NCBI RefSeq assembly: GCF_014654205.1
Contig: NZ_BNAW01000023.1
Location: 62,001-126,000 of the forward strand
Length of the DNA: 64,000 nt
From: Amycolatopsis bullii
GTDB taxonomy: Bacteria; Actinomycetota; Actinomycetes; Mycobacteriales; Pseudonocardiaceae
Direction of reading: 5' to 3'
Made by a program: the position numbers and the translations under genes. Below are positions 8,799 through 14,893 of this stretch, in pieces. Below the pieces are notes generated by a model. The model was given only the letters and a program-made list of their open reading frames with translations, searched no databases and was not told the origin of the DNA. Each line of letters starts with the position of its first letter. The stretch's first letter is position 1.

Positions 8799-9622
8799 GC
8801 CCGTTCCGCGCAACTGCCCCGCTGACGAAGGAGTGGGAGCACTTCGGCTTCACGGTGGCCGACGGGGTGGCCACCGTGACGTTCACGCGTCCGGAGAAGC
8901 TGAACGCGCTGACGTTCGACGTGTACGCGGATCTGCGGGACCTGGTCATCGAGCTCCCGCAGCACGAGGACGTCCGGGTGCTGGTGATCACCGGTGAGGG
9001 CCGCGGGTTCTGTTCGGGCGGCGACGTCGAGGAGATCATCGGCGAGCTGCAGAAGTTCGAGACGGCGGAGCTGCTGGAGTTCACCCGGATGACCGGCGCG
9101 GTGGTGAAGGCCCTGCGCGAGTGCCCGCTCCCGGTGATCGCGGCGGTCAACGGGGTGGCGGCCGGGGCGGGTTCGGTGATCGCGCTGGCCAGCGACTTCC
9201 GGTTGCTGGCGGAGTCGGCGAAGTTCGCGTTCCTCTTCACGAAGGTGGGCTTGGCCGGCGCGGACATGGGGTCGGCGTACCTGCTGCCGCGGCTCGTCGG
9301 CCTGGGCCGGGCGACGGAGCTGCTGATGCTGGGCGACAAGGTTTCGGCGTCACGGGCTGCGGAGATCGGCCTGGCTTCGCAGGTGGTTCCGGACGCTTCG
9401 CTGGCTTCTACGGCCGCCGCTCTGGCCCGGCGGCTGGCTGACGGACCCGCCCTGGCGTACGCGACGACCAAGGTGTTGCTGACCCGCGAACTCGACATGG
9501 ACCTGGGCAGCGCGATCGAGCTGGAGGCGATCACGCAGGCCCTGCTGATGACGGCGAAGGACCACAAGGAGTTCTATGCGGCCTGGTCCGCGGGGCGGGA
9601 GCCCCGCTGGACCGGCCGCTGA
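8795..9622 (+). CDS. Enoyl-CoA hydratase/isomerase-family protein with non-canonical active site
   Basis: A 275-residue crotonase-fold protein: the oxyanion-hole segments GEGRGFCSGGDVEEI and AVNGVAAGAGSVIALASDF are intact. The helix that carries the catalytic Glu144 of enoyl-CoA hydratase (PE-x-x-LG) here reads FLFTKVGLAGADMGSAYLLPR, without the Glu and with an Asp two turns later, resembling PaaG/isomerase or ring-opening members rather than ordinary beta-oxidation hydratases. It is the last gene of the rightward kyn operon. I infer isomerisation, hydration or hydrolytic ring cleavage of an anthraniloyl-CoA-derived ring. Confidence 0.83.
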   Translation: MSPFRATAPLTKEWEHFGFTVADGVATVTFTRPEKLNALTFDVYADLRDLVIELPQHEDVRVLVITGEGRGFCSGGDVEEIIGELQKFETAELLEFTRMTGAVVKALRECPLPVIAAVNGVAAGAGSVIALASDFRLLAESAKFAFLFTKVGLAGADMGSAYLLPRLVGLGRATELLMLGDKVSASRAAEIGLASQVVPDASLASTAAALARRLADGPALAYATTKVLLTRELDMDLGSAIELEAITQALLMTAKDHKEFYAAWSAGREPRWTGR

Positions 9623-9639
9623 CCGTCCGGTCCGCCGCG

Positions 9640-10032
9640 TCAGGGCACCACTTCGGCGAGGCCGATCAGGTTGCCCTCGCTGTCGCGGAACCACGCGGCC
9701 CGCTCGCCGCTGCCCTTGCTCGGGTAGTTGCCGCGGATGTCCATGATCCCGCCGCGCATGCCTTCGTACTCCTCGAACACCACCCCGCGCTCGCGCAGCA
9801 CCGCGACCGTCGATTCGAGGTCGTCGACGTAGAAACCGGCCTGCGTGAACGAACCGTCGGAAACCCCTGCCGAGGCGTACAGGCAGAAGACGCCCGACGC
9901 GCCTTCGTACCGCAGGCCGCCTTCGCGTTCCTCGACGGCCTCGAGCCCGAGCTTCTCGGCGTACCAGCGCCGGGCGCGGGCGAGGTCCTGGGTGGGGAGG
10001 CGGGTTTCGATCCGGACGTTGCTCAGCATCAT
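9640..10032 (-). CDS. VOC-family (glyoxalase-fold) protein
   Basis: A 130-residue single-domain vicinal-oxygen-chelate protein with the beta-alpha-beta-beta-beta pattern (ARARRWYAEKLGLE, the repeat GFYVDDLESTVAVLRERG, and AAWFRDSEGNLIGLAE at the end). Possible functions include lyase, dioxygenase or binding protein; no substrate can be named. Start ATG 10032 overlaps the SMP-30 stop (ATGA); a second ATG lies immediately after. It is the last gene of the leftward operon from 13418. Confidence 0.8.
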   Translation of the reverse strand: MMLSNVRIETRLPTQDLARARRWYAEKLGLEAVEEREGGLRYEGASGVFCLYASAGVSDGSFTQAGFYVDDLESTVAVLRERGVVFEEYEGMRGGIMDIRGNYPSKGSGERAAWFRDSEGNLIGLAEVVP

Positions 10033-10946
10033 CCGATGGTAGGCGTCACCGCGATCGCCGACTCCTCCAAAGAGCCGAAATACAGCCGTCCGCGCCACTC
10101 GCGCACACCCACCAGCATGTGGAAGCCGGGGATTTCGCCCCGCAGCTCGCGCACCACCGTCCCGTCCGCCGCCACCCCCAGCACGCCGACCTCTCGCCCC
10201 GGCGAGGGCTGCAGCGACGTCGGCAGCCGCCGGACACCCGCCCGCACGAACGCCGGGAGCCGGCGCACCACGTCCAGCGCCGCCACCTTCGGCGACGCCT
10301 GGGTGATCCAGATCAGCCCGTCCGTGCCCGTCGAAATATTGTCCGGGAAGCCCTGCAGGCCGTCGACGAAGACGTCGGTCCGGCCGTCGTCGAGCCACAC
10401 CCGCGACACGCGGCACGCGCCGGTCTCCGCGACCGCCACGAACGATTCGTCCGGCGCCAGTGCGACGCCGTTCGCGAACTGGAGGCCGTCGACGAGCAGG
10501 TCGATCGAGCCGTCCGGGGACCGGCGCAGCAGCCGGCCGCCCGCCGTCTGCTCGATCAGGTCGTCGCGCCAGTTGTCGATGCCGAAGCGGCGGGAGGAAT
10601 CCGTGAAGTAGACCGTCCCGTCGGAGGCCACCGCCGCGTTGTTGCAGAACACGAAGTCCAGGCCCAGGGCGGAAGTCGCCAAGGTGGACACCGCACCGCC
10701 CGCCAGCGGGAGCACCAGCAGCCCGGCCCGCGCGTCGCAGATCAGCAGCTCGTCTTCGCCGTACAGCTCCAGCCCGAGCGGGCGCCCGCCGGTGTCGGCG
10801 ATGACGTCGATGCGCTGCCCGTCGGGCGACAGGCGCAGGATCCGGCCGTCGTCGACGCCGGTGTAGATCCGGCCCTCGGCGTCGACGACGACGTCCTCCG
10901 GGCCGTGGCCGTTCACCGGGTACAGCGTGACCTCGCCGAACTGCAT
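10029..10946 (-). CDS. SMP-30/gluconolactonase-like beta-propeller protein
   Basis: A 305-residue six-bladed propeller of the SMP-30/strictosidine-synthase-like group, showing NGHGPEDVVVDAEGRIYTG, FCNNAAVASDGTVYFTDSSRRFG and FPDNISTGTDGLIWI blades. The N and D positions expected for the metal site are present. Members are lactonases or esterases; no signal peptide is present, so the protein is cytosolic. ATG 10946 is preceded by a strong AGGAGG ribosome site. It sits between a histidine phosphatase and a VOC protein in one operon. Confidence 0.83.
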   Translation of the reverse strand: MQFGEVTLYPVNGHGPEDVVVDAEGRIYTGVDDGRILRLSPDGQRIDVIADTGGRPLGLELYGEDELLICDARAGLLVLPLAGGAVSTLATSALGLDFVFCNNAAVASDGTVYFTDSSRRFGIDNWRDDLIEQTAGGRLLRRSPDGSIDLLVDGLQFANGVALAPDESFVAVAETGACRVSRVWLDDGRTDVFVDGLQGFPDNISTGTDGLIWITQASPKVAALDVVRRLPAFVRAGVRRLPTSLQPSPGREVGVLGVAADGTVVRELRGEIPGFHMLVGVREWRGRLYFGSLEESAIAVTPTIG

Positions 10947-10954
10947 CGAGCCTC

Positions 10955-11611
10955 CTACCGGTAGGTGAGCAACGCGGCCGCGTCCGCCTCGAAGTGCGGG
11001 TGCTCGTTGAACGACAGCAGCGTGACGCCGCCGCGGCCGGACACCAGCTTGGTGATCCCGCCGTTGACCGTGACGCGGTTGAGCTTGAGCAGCCCGGCTT
11101 CCGGGGTGCCCATGAGCAGGCCGCAGATCGTGGCGATGACGCCGCCGGAGGTGAACACCACCGCGTGCTCGCCCTTGCCCAGCGACGCCACCAGGTCGGC
11201 CAGTGCTTCGCGGCACCGCGCGAGGAACGCCGGCCACGTCTCGGCGCACGGCCCGCCGTCACCGGCCGACGTCCACGCCGTCAGGGCCGCGTCCAAGACG
11301 CCCTGGTAGGCCCGCGAATCTTCTTGGGGCGCCCCGCCGGCGTGGTGGCGCGCGATGTCGACGTGGTCGTACTCGTTCCAGCGCGGGTCCTCGGTCACCG
11401 GGACGTCGCTGCCGAGCACCTTCAGCGCCGTGGCCGCGGTGTCGCGCTGCCGGGCCAGCGAACCGGACCGGACCTGGTTGAAGACCACGTTGCGCCGCAG
11501 CAGTTCCGCACCGACCACAGTGGACTGCTCGAAGCCGCGCGGGGACAGCGCGTCGTAGTCGGCCGCGCCGAAGGACGCCTGGCCGTGCCGGACCAGGTAG
11601 ATCGCGCCCAC
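10955..11611 (-). CDS. Histidine phosphatase superfamily protein
   Basis: A 218-residue phosphoglycerate-mutase-like phosphatase: the phospho-accepting His is in YLVRHGQAS at the N-terminus, an Arg is in SGSLARQRDTA, and the second His is in HAVVFTSGGVIA (GE/HAVVFTSGG replaces the common GHGG). GTG 11611 overlaps the last base of the upstream kinase stop (TAGTG). It lies directly after an ACAD10/11-type kinase, so removal of a phosphate put on a hydroxyacyl-CoA or similar metabolite is an attractive but unproven role. Confidence 0.85.
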   Translation of the reverse strand: MGAIYLVRHGQASFGAADYDALSPRGFEQSTVVGAELLRRNVVFNQVRSGSLARQRDTAATALKVLGSDVPVTEDPRWNEYDHVDIARHHAGGAPQEDSRAYQGVLDAALTAWTSAGDGGPCAETWPAFLARCREALADLVASLGKGEHAVVFTSGGVIATICGLLMGTPEAGLLKLNRVTVNGGITKLVSGRGGVTLLSFNEHPHFEADAAALLTYR

Positions 11612-12669
11612 TACGCGCTCCCCTTCGCGAGGATTTCGCGGCAGCGCCAGTCCAGGTAGTTGACGAACTGCCAGAAGTCCTTGAACGCCGGGTTGCGGGT
11701 GGCGCCGTCGCGGTAACGGCGGTACAGCTGCTGCAGCACCGCGGCGAGCCGGAACAGGCCGTAGACCTCGTAGAACCGCCAGTCACCGACCTCGAGCCCG
11801 GTATTCTCGGCGTAGCGCGCGACGAACTCCTCGCGGGTGAACATGCCGGGCAGGTGGGTCGGCTGGCGGCGGCTCGTGTGCATGACGTCGTCGTCGCCGG
11901 CCTCGACCCAGTAGGCGAGCATGCTGCCCAGCTCCATCAGCGGGTCGCCGAGCGTGGCCATCTCCCAGTCGAGGACACCCGTGATGTTCAGCGTCGACGG
12001 GCCGTCCAGGACCAGGTTGTCGAGCCGGTAGTCGTTGTGGATCAAGCAGATCTTGACTTCACCGGGCTGGTTCGCGGCCAGCCAGGCGCGCACCTCGGCG
12101 AAGTCGCCGACGTTGTCCGTGCGCGCCGCCACGTACCGCTCCGACCAGCCGCGGATCTGCCGCTCGACGTACCCGGCGCCCTTGCCGAGGTCGGCCAGCC
12201 CGGCCTTCTCCACGTCGACGGCGTGCAGGTCGACCAGCCGGTCGACGACCTTGCCGGACAACTCGCGGGCCTGGCCGGCGGTCAGCGTCATGCCCGGCGG
12301 GAGGTCGCCGCGCAGGATCAGGCCGTCGAGCTTCTCCATGACGTAGAAGTCGCCGCCGAGCACGGCCGGGTCGTCGCCGAAGGCCACCATCCGCGGCACG
12401 TACGGGAACACCGGCTTCAGCGCGTGCTGCACGCGGTACTCACGCCGCATGTCGTGCGCCGACGCCGCTTTGTGCCCGGCGGGCGGGCGGCGCAGGATCA
12501 GCTCGCGGTCCGGGTAGGTCAGCAGGTACGTCAGGTTGGACGCGCCGCCGGGGAACTGCCGGACGTGCGGCGGTTCGCCCCCGAGGCCCTCGACCTTCGC
12601 GCTGAGCCAGGCGTGCACCGCGGCGACGTCGAAGGTGTCCTCCGCGCGGACCTCGACCGGGGCGTTCAC
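11611..12669 (-). CDS. Phosphotransferase of the ACAD10/ACAD11 N-domain (FadE36-like) family
   Basis: A 352-residue APH-fold kinase with FPGGASNLTYLLT (nucleotide loop), RRPPAGHKAASAHDM, the catalytic HNDYRLDNLV and the metal-binding DWEMATLGDPLMELG. These features define the branch that includes the kinase domain of human ACAD10/11 and mycobacterial FadE36, where 4-hydroxyacyl-CoAs are phosphorylated before dehydration. It is not an antibiotic kinase branch. Start GTG 12669 overlaps the SDR stop by 4 bases. No acyl-CoA dehydrogenase partner is adjacent. Confidence 0.85.
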   Translation of the reverse strand: MNAPVEVRAEDTFDVAAVHAWLSAKVEGLGGEPPHVRQFPGGASNLTYLLTYPDRELILRRPPAGHKAASAHDMRREYRVQHALKPVFPYVPRMVAFGDDPAVLGGDFYVMEKLDGLILRGDLPPGMTLTAGQARELSGKVVDRLVDLHAVDVEKAGLADLGKGAGYVERQIRGWSERYVAARTDNVGDFAEVRAWLAANQPGEVKICLIHNDYRLDNLVLDGPSTLNITGVLDWEMATLGDPLMELGSMLAYWVEAGDDDVMHTSRRQPTHLPGMFTREEFVARYAENTGLEVGDWRFYEVYGLFRLAAVLQQLYRRYRDGATRNPAFKDFWQFVNYLDWRCREILAKGSA

Positions 12670-13418
12670 GCGAACTTCCGCAGCAGCGCGGCCGGCACCA
12701 CGCGCATGACGGCGCTCAGCGGCACCCACGGCCACGCCGGGACGTAGGCGCGGCGCGGCTCGGCCTCGATCGCCTTGGCCAGCGCCCGGGCGCCGGTGTC
12801 CGCTTTGGCCAGCAACGGGTTCCGGCCGATCCGGTCGTTCATCTCCGACTCGATGTAGCCGGGCCGGACGTCGGTGACGGCGATGCCCCGGCGCTTCAGC
12901 TCGATCCGGGTGCCGTCGACGAACGCCGAGATCCCGGCCTTCGACGCGGCGTACGCGGTGAGCTTGCCCGGGAAGGGCCGGAGCGCGCTGAACGAGGAGA
13001 TGACGGCGAGGTGGCCGGCGCCCTGCTCGCGGAAGATCCCGGCAGCGGCCTCGATCTGGGCGGCGGCCGCGACGAAGTTGACCTCGAGGGTCTGGCGGTT
13101 GGCGTCGAACCGGCCGGTGCCGACCCGCTGCCCCTTCCCGAGCCCGGCGTTCACAATCACCCGGTCGAGGGACCCGAGTTCGGCGCGGAACTCCTCGAAG
13201 ACGGCGAACACGCGGTCGTGGTCGGTGACGTCCAGGGTGCGCGTGACGACCTTGATCCCCGGGTGCGCCGCGGTCAGCTCGGCGGCCAGCTTCTCGAGCC
13301 GTTCCGTGCGCCGCGCGCACAACGCCAGGTTGCGCCCTCTCGCGGCGAACTGACGGGCCATGCCTTCGCCCAACCCGCTGCTGGCGCCGGTGATGAGGAT
13401 GTTCTGCCGGAGGACCAT
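12666..13418 (-). CDS. Short-chain dehydrogenase/reductase heading the kinase operon
   Basis: A 250-residue classical SDR: ITGASSGLGEGMA cofactor motif, VNAGLG, active-site serine region ISSFSALR, Y-x-x-x-K in AYAASKAG, and a hydrophobic C-terminus (PWVPLSAVMRVVPAALL) that could associate with membranes. It resembles mycobacterial ketone/sterol-type SDRs. First gene of the five-gene leftward operon ending at 9640. ATG 13418; an arms-TACC/GGTA element lies at 13429-13440 just upstream. Confidence 0.86.
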   Translation of the reverse strand: MVLRQNILITGASSGLGEGMARQFAARGRNLALCARRTERLEKLAAELTAAHPGIKVVTRTLDVTDHDRVFAVFEEFRAELGSLDRVIVNAGLGKGQRVGTGRFDANRQTLEVNFVAAAAQIEAAAGIFREQGAGHLAVISSFSALRPFPGKLTAYAASKAGISAFVDGTRIELKRRGIAVTDVRPGYIESEMNDRIGRNPLLAKADTGARALAKAIEAEPRRAYVPAWPWVPLSAVMRVVPAALLRKFA

Positions 13419-13428
13419 GCTCGGATGC

Positions 13429-13440
13429 TACCCGGTGGTA
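13429..13440. promoter_or_regulatory. Candidate TACC-N4-GGTA operator upstream of the SDR-kinase operon
   Basis: TACCCGGTGGTA has 4-bp outer arms TACC/GGTA, 11 bases upstream of the SDR start. Similar elements occur upstream of the acyl-CoA ligase (TACCGGCGGTA, 19874-19884) and of the flavin hydroxy-acid oxidase (TACCCGCCGGTA, 29379-29390). The match is short and may be chance. Confidence 0.25.
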
Positions 13441-13444
13441 ACAA

Positions 13445-13486
13445 GACCGGTGGCCCGGCGCTGGGGGCGTCGCCGGGCCACCGGTC
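13445..13486. terminator. Strong hairpin in the region between divergent genes
   Basis: A perfect 16-bp GC stem (13445-13460 with 13471-13486) closes a 10-base loop. A factor-independent terminator-like stem is unexpected between two divergent genes. It sits exactly at the end of a minus-strand small ORF (13485-13694), which it could terminate. The rest of the 369-base interval 13419-13787 has no other recognisable gene; it contains GC-rich sequence and the upstream region of the XRE gene. Confidence 0.55.
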
Positions 13487-13694
13487 ATCGCGCGGTCACC
13501 TCGGCCGGTCGCACAACTCGGCCGGGTGAACCGGAGCCGGAACCGCTCACGCGGCCGGTCGCACCTGCGCCCGGGTGGGCCGTGAGGGGGAGGCGGTGCC
13601 ACCGGCGCAGGCAAGTCATACAAGCGCGTCGGCCCAGGCCGGGGCAATGGTTCACAGTTGCCAGTACTAGCCCGTTCGCCCGAGTGGGCCCCAC
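13485..13694 (-). CDS. Possible small protein ORF ending at a hairpin
   Basis: A GTG-started 69-codon frame, with internal starts at a GTG and at an ATG giving a 44-residue product beginning MTCLRRWHRLPLTAHPG. Its stop coincides with the base of a 16-bp hairpin. The N-terminal part has C-x3-C and a basic WHRL patch; the C-terminal part is Gly/Ser/Arg-rich and low complexity. Third-position GC is clearly lower than in neighbouring genes, which argues against strong coding selection. I do not recognise the family; a processed RNA is an alternative. Confidence 0.25.
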   Translation of the reverse strand: MGPTRANGLVLATVNHCPGLGRRACMTCLRRWHRLPLTAHPGAGATGRVSGSGSGSPGRVVRPAEVTAR

Positions 13695-13787
13695 CGGGAC
13701 CGGGGTGGCGGCCCGGCCGAAGAGGGGGGCCGAGACCGCGCGGAAAACTGCTAACGTGCTCCGTGTCGGGGATCGTCGGGGGACGGC

Positions 13788-14741
13788 ATGGGGCGGGTCG
13801 GGATTTCAGCGATGGCGGGCAGCACGGTGGGTGACGGCCAGGAGAGCGGGCGCACCGAATTCGCCATCCGGCTGCGCGCGGCCATCGCCACCAGCGGGTT
13901 GTCGCTCGACCGGATCCAGGCGCGGCTGCGGGCCCGCGGCGTCGTCGTCAGCGTCACCGCCCTCAGCTATTGGCAGTCGGGCAAGCGCCAGCCGGAGCGG
14001 CAAAGCTCGCTCTCGGCCGTCCGCACGCTCGAAGAAATCCTCGACGTCCCCGCCGGATCGCTGCTCGGGCTGCTGCCCCCGCCCCGGCCCCGAGGCGGCG
14101 CCGGGAAGCGCCACGCCGGCGGCGAGCCGCTGTCGTTCCCGCGTCAGGTGCTGCAGCCGCTGCTGGAGAAGGTCGGGGCGCCGCACGCGCTCGACCGCCA
14201 GCAGCCGCTGAAGATGGTCGGGCTGCACGACCTGTGCGAGATCGCCGCCGACGGCGGACAGCGGGCAGTGACCGCGCGGGCCGTGTTCCAGGCCGCCGCG
14301 GACGGCCAGGACCGCTGGCTGCTGGTGTACACCCAGGACGACCCGGCGGCGGGCGTCCCCGAGCTGCACGCCGTGCGCAACTGCCGCATCGGCCGCGCCG
14401 AGACCGACGAAGCGCACGGCCTGCTCGTCACCGAACTGCTCTTCGACCAGCCGATCAACCGGGGCGAGACGCACCTCATCGAGTACACGCTGACCAACAG
14501 CGGGCCGCCGTACCCGGAGTGCCGCAACACCCACTACCGGGAGTTCCGCCGCCCGGTGCGGGAGTACCTCCTGGAGGTCCGCTTCGCCCCGGGCACGGCG
14601 CCGGGCCACTGCTGGCAGTACTCGCGAAACGGCGCGACCGGCACGCTCGCCCGGCGGCCCCTGAAGCTCGACGGCGCGGACGGCGTCCACGCGGTGGTGT
14701 TCGACTTCGGCCCGGGCGTCTTCGGCATCGACTGGGACTGA
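13788..14741 (+). CDS. XRE-like helix-turn-helix regulator with unknown C-terminal domain
   Basis: 317 residues (alternative ATG at 13812). Residues about 20-80 hold an XRE-type helix-turn-helix (SGLSLDRIQARLRARG, VSVTALSYWQSGKRQPER) that is followed by an LEEILDVPAGSLLGLL helix. The remaining 220 residues form an all-beta-looking domain (repeated VTELLFDQPINRGETHLIEYTL, EYLLEVRFAP) of a type common in actinobacterial XRE proteins but without assigned function. It ends at the first 21-bp repeat array, convergent with the LuxR regulator. Targets are unknown. Confidence 0.75.
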   Translation: MGRVGISAMAGSTVGDGQESGRTEFAIRLRAAIATSGLSLDRIQARLRARGVVVSVTALSYWQSGKRQPERQSSLSAVRTLEEILDVPAGSLLGLLPPPRPRGGAGKRHAGGEPLSFPRQVLQPLLEKVGAPHALDRQQPLKMVGLHDLCEIAADGGQRAVTARAVFQAAADGQDRWLLVYTQDDPAAGVPELHAVRNCRIGRAETDEAHGLLVTELLFDQPINRGETHLIEYTLTNSGPPYPECRNTHYREFRRPVREYLLEVRFAPGTAPGHCWQYSRNGATGTLARRPLKLDGADGVHAVVFDFGPGVFGIDWD

Positions 14742-14893
14742 GCCGTACCCAGCCAGTCGGCCTGCGTACCTGGACGGTCGGCCTGCGTACCTGGAGGGTC
14801 GGATGCCGTGCCTGGAGGGTCGGCTCGTCGGCCGACCCCTCCGGTACGCAAGCCGACCGCCTGGGTACGCAGGCCGACCGTTTCGGTACGGCG
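14742..14893. repeat. 21-bp-period repeat array, locus 1 (inverted halves)
   Basis: Between two convergent genes. GTACC/GTGCC cores occur at 14745, 14766, 14787 and 14808 (exactly 21 apart) in one orientation; then, after a self-complementary centre near 14818-14842, GGTAC cores occur at 14843, 14864 and 14885 (again 21 apart) in the opposite orientation. Each unit reads about GCGTACCTGG then A(C/G)GGTCGGC. The two halves can fold into one long hairpin, suiting a bidirectional terminator. Related arrays lie at 21745-21948 and 54904-55079. Confidence 0.85.

Noticed and set aside
10951-10962. A CCTACCGGTAGG palindrome between the phosphatase and SMP-30 genes.
   Set aside because: It lies inside an operon, covering the stop and ribosome site of overlapping genes; chance is more likely than a control site.
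14742-14893. The 21-bp arrays as CRISPR.
   Set aside because: Units are contiguous without unique spacers, the period is 21 and there are no cas genes in the window.
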